Under the pieces are notes generated by a model. That model searched no databases, was not told where the DNA came from, and saw nothing but the letters and a program-made list of their open reading frames with translations. From contig NZ_QGTL01000001.1 of assembly GCF_003182135.1 (NCBI RefSeq), positions 744,001 to 808,000 of the forward strand: DNA of 64,000 nucleotides, in the 5' to 3' direction. The stretch comes from Nocardia neocaledoniensis. GTDB lineage: Bacteria > Actinomycetota > Actinomycetes > Mycobacteriales > Mycobacteriaceae. Both the position numbers and the translations under genes were made by a program. Of the stretch, positions 48,519 through 57,088 are shown in pieces. Positions within the stretch are counted from its first letter, which is position 1; each line of letters starts with the position of its first letter.

Positions 48519-49082
48519 TCAGACGCTAGCACCGAACTCGGCGAGCTCGATTCTGGTCTCCCCGTATCTGCGCGGCTTCAGCGCCGCATAGCCTGCGGGC
48601 CAGGTGATTTCGGGTGAGCGGATGGACCGTTCCACGATCACCAGCGCGTCGGGCGCGAGCCAGCCGTTGCTCGCCAGCGCGACCAGGTCGGCGACCACGT
48701 CCTCGGTGCTCACCTCGTACGGCGGGTCCGAGAAGACCAGGTCGTACGCGGCGGGCGCGGCGTGGGCGAGCACTGAGCCGACCGCGCCGAGGCGCAGTTC
48801 GGCGCCGGGCAGGCCGAGTTCGGCGATGTTGGCGCGCACCACCGCCGCCGCCTTGCGATCGGACTCGATCAACAGGGCGTGCGCGGCGCCGCGCGAGAGC
48901 GCCTCCAGGCCGAGCGCGCCGGACCCCGCGTACAGGTCGACGACCCGCGCGCCGTCGAGGTCCAGGCGTGCGTCGATCGCGCTGAACAGGGCTTCGCGCA
49001 CCCGGTCCGAGGTGGGCCGGGTACCGGCGGGCGGCACCTTCAGGCGCCGCCCGCCCGCCGTCCCGGCGACGATGCGCGTCAT
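48519..49082 (-). CDS. rsmD: 16S rRNA (guanine-966-N2) methyltransferase RsmD
   Basis: 187 residues. The SAM-binding motif VVDLYAGSGALGLEALSRGA and catalytic DPPY (119-122) identify RsmD. It methylates G966 of 16S rRNA in the assembled 30S subunit. The ATG overlaps the pyc stop (ATGA), so translation is coupled. Confidence 0.97.
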   Translation of the reverse strand: MTRIVAGTAGGRRLKVPPAGTRPTSDRVREALFSAIDARLDLDGARVVDLYAGSGALGLEALSRGAAHALLIESDRKAAAVVRANIAELGLPGAELRLGAVGSVLAHAAPAAYDLVFSDPPYEVSTEDVVADLVALASNGWLAPDALVIVERSIRSPEITWPAGYAALKPRRYGETRIELAEFGASV

Positions 49083-52000
49083 TCCGACTCGCGCGCAGCC
49101 AGTTCCACCAGCAGATCGCCGCCCTCGACCTGCTGCACCTTGGCCGTGGCGATCCGGCCGACGATGCCGCCGCGCGGCGCGGTGATGGCGGCCTCCATCT
49201 TCATGGCCTCGATGGTGCCGATGGTGTCGCCCGCGTGGATCTCCTCGCCCTCCGACACCGCCAGCGTGACGACGCCGGCGAACGGCGCCGCGATGTGGCC
49301 GGGGTTGTTCTTGTCGGCCTTCTCCACCGCGGGCACCTCGGACGCGATGGACCGGTCACGCACCGCGACCGGGCGCAGCTGCCCGTTCATGATGCACATG
49401 ACGGTGCGCATGCCCTTCTCGTCGGGCTCGGAGATCGCCTCGAGGCCGATGAGCAGGGTGACGCCCTTCTCCAGCTGCACGCGATGTTCCTCGCCGCGCC
49501 GCAGGCCGTAGAAGAACTGGTTCTCCGACAGGCCGGTGGTGTCGCCGTACTTGTCGCGGTGCGCCTGGAATTCGGCGGTCGGGCCGGGGAAGAGCAGCCG
49601 GTTGAGGGTGTCGCGGCGTTCCTGCGAGGTGCCGTCGAGCCCGGCCTGATCCGCCGCGGTGAGTGGGGTCTCCGGCTTGGGCTCGCTGCGCCCGGCCAGC
49701 GCCTTGCTGCGGAAGGGCTCCGGCCAGCCGCCCGCGGGGGTGCCGAGTTCGCCGCGCAGGAACCCGATGACCGAGTCCGGGATGTCGTAGCGGCCCGGGT
49801 CGGCGGCGAAGTCCTCGATGTCGACGCCGCTGCCGACCAGGGCCAGGGCCAGGTCGCCGACGACCTTCGACGACGGGGTCACCTTGATCAGGCGGCCGAG
49901 CAGCCGGTCGGCGGCCGCGTACTTGGCCTCGACCTCCTCGAAACGATCACCGAGCCCGAGCGCGATGGCCTGCTGACGCAGGTTCGACAGCTGACCGCCG
50001 GGGATCTCGTGGGTGTAGACGCGGCCGGTCGGCGCGGGAAGGCCCGACTCGAACGGCGCGTACACCTTGCGCAGCGCTTCCCAGTACGGCTCGAGGTCGC
50101 ACACGTGCTGCAGGTTCAGGCCGGTGTCGTGCTCGGTGTGCGCGGCCGCGGCCACGATCGCCGAGAGGGCGGGCTGGGAGGTGGTGCCCGCCATCGCCGC
50201 CGACGCGCCGTCGACCGCGTCGGCGCCGGCCTGCCAGGCGGCGAGGTAGGTGGCGAGCTGGCCGCCGGGGGTGTCGTGGGTGTGCACGTGCACCGGCAGG
50301 TCGAAGTTCGAGCGCAGCGCGGTGACCAGCTTGGCCGCCGAGGGCGCGCGCAGCAGGCCGGCCATGTCCTTGATCGCGAGCACGTGGGCGCCCGCGTCGA
50401 CGATCTGCTCGGCCAGCTTCAGGTAGTAGTCCAGTGTGTAGAGCGACTCGTTCGGGTCGAGCAGGTCGCCGGTGTAGGACAGCGCGACTTCGGCCACGGC
50501 CGTTCCGGTTTCGCGGACGGCGGCGATCGCCGGCCGCATCTGGTCGACGTTGTTGAGCGCGTCGAAGATGCGGAAGATGTCGATGCCGGTGTCGGTGGCC
50601 TCCTGGACGAAGGCGCGGGTCACCTGCTCGGGGTAGGGCGTGTAGCCGACCGTGTTGCGTCCGCGCAGCAGCATCTGCAGGCAGATGTTGGGGACGGCCT
50701 CGCGTAGCGCGGCCAGGCGCTCCCACGGGTCCTCGTGCAGGAACCGCAGCGCCACATCGTAGGTCGCGCCGCCCCATGCCTCGATCGAGAGCAGTTCCGG
50801 GGTCAGCCGGGCCACGTGGCCCGCGACGCCGAGCAAGCCGTTGGTGCGCACGCGGGTCGCCAGCAGCGACTGGTGCGCGTCGCGGAAGGTGGTGTCGGTG
50901 ACGCCGAGCGCCTTCTGCTCGCGCAGCGCCTTCGCGAAGCCCTCCGGGCCGAGCGCGAGCAGGCGCTGACGGGAACCGGCGGGCGGCTCGACGGTCATGT
51001 CGATGGCGGGCAGCTTGTCGTACGGGTACACCGTGGTCGGGCGCTCGCCGTGCGGCTTGTTGACGGTGACGTCGGCCAGGTAGCTCAGGATCTTGGTGCC
51101 GCGGTCGGCCGAGCCGCGCGAGGTGAGCAACTCGGGGCGCTCGTCGATGAACGAGGTGGTGACCCGGCCCGCCTGGAAGTCGGGATCGTCGAGCACCGCC
51201 AGCAGGAACGGGATGTTGGTCGTGACGCCACGGATGCGGAACTCGGCCAGCGCGCGCCGGGCGCGGGCAGCCGCGGCGGGCAGGTCGCGACCGCGGCAGG
51301 TCAGCTTGACCAGCATCGAGTCGAAGTAGGCGCCGATCTCGGCGCCCAGGTTCGCGCCGCCGTCGAGGCGGATGCCCGCACCGCCCGGCGTGCGGTAGGC
51401 GGTGATGCGGCCGGTGTCGGGGCGGAAGCCGTTGGCCGGGTCCTCGGTGGTGATGCGGCACTGCAGCGCGGCGCCGCGGATGGCCACCGCGTCCTGGCTC
51501 AGACCCAGGTCGGCCAGGGTCTCTCCCGCCGCGATCCGCAGCTGCGACTGCACGAGGTCGACGTCGGTGATCTCCTCGGTGACCGTGTGCTCGACCTGGA
51601 TGCGCGGGTTCATCTCGATGAACACGTGGTTGCCGCGCTCGTCGAGCAGGAACTCCACGGTGCCCGCGTTGCTGTAGCCGATCTGGCGGGCGAAGGCCAC
51701 CGCGTCGGCGCAGATGCGTTCGCGCAGTGCGGGATCCAGGTTCGGCGCGGGCGCGAGCTCGATCACCTTCTGGTGGCGGCGCTGCAGCGAGCAGTCGCGC
51801 TCGAACAGGTGCATGACGTTGCCGTGCTGGTCGGCCAGGATCTGCACCTCGATGTGGCGCGGGTTCACCACGGCCTGCTCGAGGAACACGGTCGGGTCGC
51901 CGAAGGCCGACTCGGCCTCGCGCGAGGCCGCCTCGATCGACTCGCGCAGCTGTTCGGGCGCGGCCACCCGGCGCATGCCGCGGCCACCGCCGCCGGCGAC

Positions 52001-52477
52001 GGCCTTGACGAAGATCGGGTACTCGAACTCCTCGGCCGCGGCCAGCAGGGCGTCGATGTCGGCGCTCGGCTCGCTGGACTTCAGCACCGGCAGACCGGCC
52101 GCCTTGGCGGTGGCGATGGCGGTGGCCTTGTTGCCCGCCATCTCGAGCACGGCGGCCGAGGGGCCGATGAAGGTGATGCCCTCGCGCTCACAGGCGGCGG
52201 CGAGGTCGGGGTTCTCCGAGAGGAAGCCGTAGCCGGGGTAGATGGCGTCGGCACCGGCGCTCTTGGCGGCGTCGATGATCGCCTCGATCGACAGGTACGC
52301 CCGGACCGGGTGTCCTTCCTCGCCGATCTGGTAGGACTCGGCCGCCTTCAACCGGTGCACGGAATTGCGGTCCTCGTGCGGGAACACCGCGACCGTTCCG
52401 ATGCCTAGCTCGTATGCCGCGCGGAAGGCGCGAATGGCGATCTCACCACGATTGGCGACCAAGACTTTCGAGAACAT
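49079..52477 (-). CDS. pyc: Pyruvate carboxylase
   Basis: 1132 residues, single-chain type. The biotin carboxylase part has 'YPGYGFLSENPDLA' and 'AVAGGGGRGMRRV'. The carboxyltransferase part has 'DTTFRDAHQSLLATRVRT'. The C-terminal biotinyl domain carries the biotinylated lysine K1093 in EAMKME. It makes oxaloacetate from pyruvate for anaplerosis. ATG at 52477 (MFSKVLVANRGEIA) is chosen; a longer frame lacks a ribosome site. Confidence 0.98.
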   Translation of the reverse strand: MFSKVLVANRGEIAIRAFRAAYELGIGTVAVFPHEDRNSVHRLKAAESYQIGEEGHPVRAYLSIEAIIDAAKSAGADAIYPGYGFLSENPDLAAACEREGITFIGPSAAVLEMAGNKATAIATAKAAGLPVLKSSEPSADIDALLAAAEEFEYPIFVKAVAGGGGRGMRRVAAPEQLRESIEAASREAESAFGDPTVFLEQAVVNPRHIEVQILADQHGNVMHLFERDCSLQRRHQKVIELAPAPNLDPALRERICADAVAFARQIGYSNAGTVEFLLDERGNHVFIEMNPRIQVEHTVTEEITDVDLVQSQLRIAAGETLADLGLSQDAVAIRGAALQCRITTEDPANGFRPDTGRITAYRTPGGAGIRLDGGANLGAEIGAYFDSMLVKLTCRGRDLPAAAARARRALAEFRIRGVTTNIPFLLAVLDDPDFQAGRVTTSFIDERPELLTSRGSADRGTKILSYLADVTVNKPHGERPTTVYPYDKLPAIDMTVEPPAGSRQRLLALGPEGFAKALREQKALGVTDTTFRDAHQSLLATRVRTNGLLGVAGHVARLTPELLSIEAWGGATYDVALRFLHEDPWERLAALREAVPNICLQMLLRGRNTVGYTPYPEQVTRAFVQEATDTGIDIFRIFDALNNVDQMRPAIAAVRETGTAVAEVALSYTGDLLDPNESLYTLDYYLKLAEQIVDAGAHVLAIKDMAGLLRAPSAAKLVTALRSNFDLPVHVHTHDTPGGQLATYLAAWQAGADAVDGASAAMAGTTSQPALSAIVAAAAHTEHDTGLNLQHVCDLEPYWEALRKVYAPFESGLPAPTGRVYTHEIPGGQLSNLRQQAIALGLGDRFEEVEAKYAAADRLLGRLIKVTPSSKVVGDLALALVGSGVDIEDFAADPGRYDIPDSVIGFLRGELGTPAGGWPEPFRSKALAGRSEPKPETPLTAADQAGLDGTSQERRDTLNRLLFPGPTAEFQAHRDKYGDTTGLSENQFFYGLRRGEEHRVQLEKGVTLLIGLEAISEPDEKGMRTVMCIMNGQLRPVAVRDRSIASEVPAVEKADKNNPGHIAAPFAGVVTLAVSEGEEIHAGDTIGTIEAMKMEAAITAPRGGIVGRIATAKVQQVEGGDLLVELAARESE

Positions 52478-52694
52478 TGGACCACGGTACCCGGACGTGA
52501 CCGGACCACCGGCACGCAAGGTGGCTTCGCAGCAATCTTCACACCGCACACCGGCCCACCTGCGAAGTTGCGTTCACCCGGCCGTCACATCTCACCGTGC
52601 CGACCGGTCGGCGGTGCGGGCGGTCCGCGCAGGTCAGCACCCAGGCGAGGGGCCGGGCGCTCGCCGCGGGCGTCCGCGCGGCCTATGCTGGGTG

Positions 52695-52940
52695 ACGCAG
52701 CTGGTTCGCCGGCGCGGTGGAAGAGTCGGAGCCCCGACCTCCCGCGCGGGCGTCGACGCCCGGACACGCACGATCGCGCCGGGCGGAGAGGGAACCCGGT
52801 GGGAATCCGGGACTGTCCCGCAGCGGTATGCCGGAACGACCACCGTCATCAGCACTGGGCACGACACCTGGGAAGCGACGGTCAGTAGGTCGGTCGATCA
52901 CACGACCGGTGCCGGCGAGTCCGAAGACCTGCCGACTGTG
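52695..52940 (+). ncRNA. Cobalamin riboswitch (B12 leader) of metE
   Basis: The core reads GGAACCCGGTGGGAATCCGG followed by GACTGTCCCGCAGCGGT (52791-52827), and the B12-box AGTCCGAAGACCTGCC at 52918-52933 closes the fold. Spacing and order match known adenosylcobalamin riboswitches. It sits 150 nt upstream of metE and is expected to shut off this B12-independent enzyme when cobalamin is plentiful. Ends are approximate. Confidence 0.92.
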
Positions 52941-52960
52941 CCGGATACGCCGTATCCGGC
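52940..52960 (+). terminator. Possible riboswitch expression platform hairpin
   Basis: GCCGGATAC-GCC-GTATCCGGC, a 9-bp perfect stem directly after the B12 box. There is no U-run, so it could act as a terminator of reduced strength or as an anti-sequestering element rather than a plain intrinsic terminator. Confidence 0.45.
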
Positions 52961-53092
52961 GGCCACCGCCTCGTGGATCGGGCGCGCGGACCACCTGTGC
53001 CGACCCGCCGCGCCCGCGCGACGGGTCCCGGAGGTGTCGACGTGCGCCCTGAGTACGGCGGCGGCTCCCGCACGAGACACTGGAGAATCTCC

Positions 53093-55357
53093 GTGACTGT
53101 TTCGCACTCTCCCTTCACCGCAACGGTTCTCGGCCTGCCGAGGATCGGCCCGAACCGGGAACTCAAGCGCGCCATCGAGTCCTACTGGGCGGGCCGCGCC
53201 GACGCCGAGCAGCTGCACGCTGTCGCCCGCACGCTGCGCGCCGCGCAGTACGCCGAACTGCGCTCGGCCGGACTGGATTCGATTCCCGTCGGCACCTTCT
53301 CCTACTACGACCAGATGCTCGACACCGCCGTCCTGCTCGGCGCGCTCCCGCCGCGCGTCGACGCGATCACCGATCCGCTGGACCGGTATTTCGCCGCGGC
53401 CCGCGGCACCGAGACGGTCGCGCCGCTGGAGATGACCAAGTGGTTCGACACCAACTACCACTATCTGGTCCCCGAGATCGACGCGAGCACCACCTTCACT
53501 CTGCACCCGGACAAGCTGCTCGCCGAGCTGGCCGAGGCGATCGAGCTCGGCGTACCCGCCCGTCCGGTGGTGATCGGACCGCTGACCTTCCTGAAGCTGG
53601 CCAAGTCCGCCGACGGCCCGGCCCTGGACCGGCTGCCGGAACTGCTGCCGCTGTATCGCGAGCTGCTGGCCCGGCTGGGTGCGGCGGGCGCGCACTGGGT
53701 CCAGCTCGACGAGCCGGCGCTGGTCACCGACCTGACCGCGGCCGAGATCGCGCTCCTGCGAGAGACCTACACCGAACTCGCGGCCGCGACCGACCGCCCC
53801 GCGATCCTGGTGGCGACCTACTTCGGGCATCCCGACGCCGCTCTGGCCGCGCTCGCCGACACCGGGATCGACGGTGTGGCCCTCGATTTCACGGCGGGCA
53901 CCGACCTCGCCGCGGTGGCCGCCCTGCCCGCCCTCGCGCGCACCCTCGTCGTCGCCGGGGTGGTCGACGGCCGCAACATCTGGCGCACCGACCTCGACGC
54001 GGCGCTCGCCACGCTGGGCACCCTGCTCGGCAGCGCGGGCGCGGTGGCCGTGGCGAGTTCGTGCTCGCTGCTGCACGTGCCGTACTCGCTCGCCCCGGAG
54101 ACCGGACTCGACGAGCGGTTGCGCTCCTGGCTCGCCTTCGGCGCCGAAAAGGTCGATGAGATCAGGGTTCTCGCGACCGCGATCACCCAGGGCACGCCCG
54201 CGGTCGCCACCGAGCTGGCCGCCGCTCGCGCGGCCGCCGAGTCGCGCCGCGCCGACCCGCGCCTGCACGACCCGCGCGTGCGTGGCCGGATCGCGGCGCT
54301 CGACGACGGCGACCTGACCCGCGCACCCGCCGACGAGCGACGCGCGCGCCAGCGCGACCACCTCGACCTGCCGCTCCTGCCGACCACCACCATCGGCTCC
54401 TACCCGCAGACCGCGGCCATCCGGCGGGCCCGTGCCGCCGTGCGCAAGGGCGAGATCGACGAGACCGAGTACGTGCGCCGGATGCGCGCCGAGATCGCCG
54501 CGGTGATCACCCTGCAGGAGCGGCTCGGTCTGGACGTGCTGGTGCACGGCGAGCCCGAACGCAACGACATGGTCCAGTACTTCGCCGAGCTCCTCGACGG
54601 TTTCGCCGCCACCGAGAACGGCTGGGTGCAGTCCTACGGCACCCGCTGCGTGCGCCCGCCGATCCTGTTCGGCGACGTCTCGCGGCCGACGCCGATGACA
54701 CTGTCGTGGATCGGCTACGCCCAGTCGCTCACCGACAAGCCGGTCAAGGGCATGCTCACCGGACCGGTGACCATCCTGGCCTGGTCGTTCGTCCGCGACG
54801 ATCAGCCACTGGCCGAGACCGCCAGGCAGGTCGCCCTCGCCATCCGCGACGAGACCGTCGACCTGGAAGCCCAGGGCGCGCGGATCATCCAGGTCGACGA
54901 GCCCGCCCTGCGCGAGCTCCTGCCGCCGCGCGTGAGCGACCAGCCCGCCTACCTGCGCTGGTCGGTGGACGCGTTCCGGCTGGCCACCGCGGGCGTCGCC
55001 GACACCACCCAGGTGCACACCCACCTGTGCTATTCGGAGTTCGGCGAGGTGATCTCGGCGATCGCGGGTCTGGACGCGGATGTGACCTCGATCGAGGCCG
55101 CCCGCTCGCACATGGAGGTGCTCGACGATCTCAACGCGGCCGGCTTCGCGCTCGGGGTCGGCCCCGGTGTCTACGACATCCATTCCCCGCGCGTCCCGTC
55201 GGTCGAGGAGATCACCGCCTCGCTGCGCGCGGCTCTCGACGCCGTTCCCGCCGAACGGCTCTGGGTGAATCCCGACTGCGGGCTCAAGACGCGCGGGCCG
55301 TTCGAGGTCGAGGCCGCCCTGCGCAACCTGGTGACGGCGGCCGTGGCGCTGCGCTGA
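53093..55357 (+). CDS. metE: Cobalamin-independent methionine synthase
   Basis: 754 residues with both MetE barrels. The N-terminal part starts '[19 protein letters not shown]'. The catalytic C-terminal part has 'TTIGSYPQT' and zinc ligands in 'HTHLCYSEF' (His, Cys) and 'NPDCGLKTR' (Cys). It transfers a methyl group from 5-methyltetrahydropteroyl-triglutamate to homocysteine. GTG at 53093 with GGAG 9 nt upstream gives the family N-terminus. A cobalamin riboswitch precedes it. Confidence 0.98.
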   Translation: MTVSHSPFTATVLGLPRIGPNRELKRAIESYWAGRADAEQLHAVARTLRAAQYAELRSAGLDSIPVGTFSYYDQMLDTAVLLGALPPRVDAITDPLDRYFAAARGTETVAPLEMTKWFDTNYHYLVPEIDASTTFTLHPDKLLAELAEAIELGVPARPVVIGPLTFLKLAKSADGPALDRLPELLPLYRELLARLGAAGAHWVQLDEPALVTDLTAAEIALLRETYTELAAATDRPAILVATYFGHPDAALAALADTGIDGVALDFTAGTDLAAVAALPALARTLVVAGVVDGRNIWRTDLDAALATLGTLLGSAGAVAVASSCSLLHVPYSLAPETGLDERLRSWLAFGAEKVDEIRVLATAITQGTPAVATELAAARAAAESRRADPRLHDPRVRGRIAALDDGDLTRAPADERRARQRDHLDLPLLPTTTIGSYPQTAAIRRARAAVRKGEIDETEYVRRMRAEIAAVITLQERLGLDVLVHGEPERNDMVQYFAELLDGFAATENGWVQSYGTRCVRPPILFGDVSRPTPMTLSWIGYAQSLTDKPVKGMLTGPVTILAWSFVRDDQPLAETARQVALAIRDETVDLEAQGARIIQVDEPALRELLPPRVSDQPAYLRWSVDAFRLATAGVADTTQVHTHLCYSEFGEVISAIAGLDADVTSIEAARSHMEVLDDLNAAGFALGVGPGVYDIHSPRVPSVEEITASLRAALDAVPAERLWVNPDCGLKTRGPFEVEAALRNLVTAAVALR

Positions 55358-55362
55358 GCCGA

Positions 55363-55397
55363 ACCGCCCCGGACGGACCTCCGCCGTCCGGGGCGGT
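55363..55397 (+). terminator. metE terminator
   Basis: 14-bp perfect stem (ACCGCCCCGGACGG and complement) with a 7-nt loop, 6 bp after the stop. Confidence 0.8.
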
Positions 55398-55659
55398 GCT
55401 CGGGCCGAAGTTGATACGGTGATACCCGTTCGCTCTGGGTACTCCCTCGGCAACCGCGCGGCACGCACCGGACCGGCTGCCCCGACACCCGAGACAGGCC
55501 CGCATCGACCGGCGGGCCCCGCCCCGCATGCCCCGATTCGGCGCTTCGCACGTTACGCACGGGTAGACACAGGTAAAATCCCTTGCAGGACTGGACTTCT
55601 CCGCACGCGATCGTCCATTAGAGCGAACATTGCGAACTCGGAGCGTTAGGATCTCCGAC
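55398..55659 (+). other. Leader/promoter region of the RamB/PrpR-type regulator gene
   Basis: Besides the metE terminator, the 302-bp gap holds a possible -10 (TAAAAT, 55574-55579) but no well-spaced -35. No gene or other element is seen. Confidence 0.4.
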
Positions 55660-57084
55660 GTGCGGAAGATGTACGCGGGGGCCCGGCTTCGACGGCTGCG
55701 TGAAGAACGAAGGATGACTCAGGCGGCGTTGGCGAAATCGCTGGATCTCTCGCCCAGTTATCTCAATCAGCTCGAGCGCGATCAACGCCCGCTCACCATT
55801 CCGGTTCTGCTGAAACTGAACTCGACCTTCGATCTCGACGTGCAGTTCTTCGCTGCCGACTCCGACGCACGGCTGGTCTCGGACCTGCACGAGGTCCTGG
55901 TCGAGGCGGCGGGCGGCGGCGACACCGCGCCGATCACCGAGGTCGAGGAGCTCGCGACCAGATTGCCCGAGGTGGCGCGGATCGTCATCGCGATGCACCG
56001 CCGCCTGCGCGCGGCCACCGATCAGCTCGATCTGCTGTCCTCGCGGGTGGACAGCAACGCGGGCGCGCCCGGCGCCCCGATGCCGTACGAGGACGTGCGC
56101 GACTTCTTCTACGACCACCGCAATCACATCGCGACGCTCGATCACGCCGCCGAGCAGCTGTTCGAGGAATCCGGCCTGAGCATCGGCTCGCTGGACCGGC
56201 AACTGGCCAGAGTCGCCGAGGAGCGCGCCGGCGTCACGGTGCTCGTGCGCGGCGACGGCGCCGACCCGAGCATCCCGAAACGCCACTACGACCCCGACAC
56301 CCGCACGCTGACCCTGGCCCGGCGGCTGCGTCCCGGTCAGCGCGCCTTCCAGATCGCGGGCACCCTCGGACTGCTGCTCTACGGCCGCGAGATCGACAAC
56401 GTGCTGGCCGAATCACGGGCGCTCACCGGCGAATCCCGCACGCTGGCCAGGGTCGGGCTGGCCAACTACTTCGCTGGCGCGCTGATCCTGCCCTACGGCC
56501 GCTTCCTGCGCTCGGCCGAGGAACTGCGCTACGACGTCGACCTGCTCTCGCTGCGGTTCGAGGTCGGCTTCGAGACCGTCTGCCACCGGCTCAGCACCCT
56601 GCAGCGGCAGGGTCAGCGCGGGGTGCCGTTCTTCCTGGTCCGCACCGACCGGGCGGGCAACATCTCGAAACGGCAGTCCGCCACGGCGTTCCATTTCTCC
56701 CGGGTCGGCGGCAGCTGCCCGCTGTGGGTCACCCACGAGGCGTTCGCGCATCCCGGTCGCATCCTCACCCAGATCTCGGAGATGCCCGACGGCCGCCGCT
56801 ACCTGTGGATCGCCCGCACCACCCCGACCACCGCGCAGGGCTTCGGCGCGGCGGCGAAGAACTTCGTCATCGGGCTCGGCTGCGATATCGAATACGCGGA
56901 CCGGCTGGTGTACTCACAGGGTCTGCAACTCGACGACCCGCAGGTGGCGGTGCCGATCGGCGCCGGGTGCAAGGTGTGCGAGCGCGCCGCGTGCCCGCAG
57001 CGCGCCTTCCCGCAGATCGGGCGGCCGCTCGCCGTGGCCGAACACACCAGCACCGATCTGCCGTATCCGCGCCTGCCGCGCTGA
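55660..57084 (+). CDS. RamB/PrpR-type XRE regulator (short-chain fatty acyl regulator family)
   Basis: 474 residues, the same length as mycobacterial RamB. The N-terminal XRE helix-turn-helix reads 'MTQAALAKSLDLSPSYLNQLERDQRPLTIPVLLKL'. The central IrrE-like (DUF955) region includes 'ESRTLARVGLANYFAGALILPYG'. The C-terminal DUF2083 part has 'SKRQSATAFHFS', 'GGSCPLWVTHEAFAHPG' and a Cys cluster 'GAGCKVCERAACPQRAFP'. Relatives sense acyl-CoA and control acetate/propionate genes; PrpR is reported to carry an Fe-S cluster, which such Cys could bind. GTG at 55660 with AGGA upstream is used; an ATG three codons later is possible. The exact paralogue is undecided. Confidence 0.88.
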   Translation: MRKMYAGARLRRLREERRMTQAALAKSLDLSPSYLNQLERDQRPLTIPVLLKLNSTFDLDVQFFAADSDARLVSDLHEVLVEAAGGGDTAPITEVEELATRLPEVARIVIAMHRRLRAATDQLDLLSSRVDSNAGAPGAPMPYEDVRDFFYDHRNHIATLDHAAEQLFEESGLSIGSLDRQLARVAEERAGVTVLVRGDGADPSIPKRHYDPDTRTLTLARRLRPGQRAFQIAGTLGLLLYGREIDNVLAESRALTGESRTLARVGLANYFAGALILPYGRFLRSAEELRYDVDLLSLRFEVGFETVCHRLSTLQRQGQRGVPFFLVRTDRAGNISKRQSATAFHFSRVGGSCPLWVTHEAFAHPGRILTQISEMPDGRRYLWIARTTPTTAQGFGAAAKNFVIGLGCDIEYADRLVYSQGLQLDDPQVAVPIGAGCKVCERAACPQRAFPQIGRPLAVAEHTSTDLPYPRLPR

Positions 57085-57088
57085 GCGT

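Larger units (their letters stand above)
52478..53092. other. 615-bp divergent regulatory region between pyc and metE
   Basis: It holds pyc promoter sequence on the left, the cobalamin riboswitch (52695-52940), a hairpin (52940-52960) and the metE ribosome site. No coding region is evident. Confidence 0.8.
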
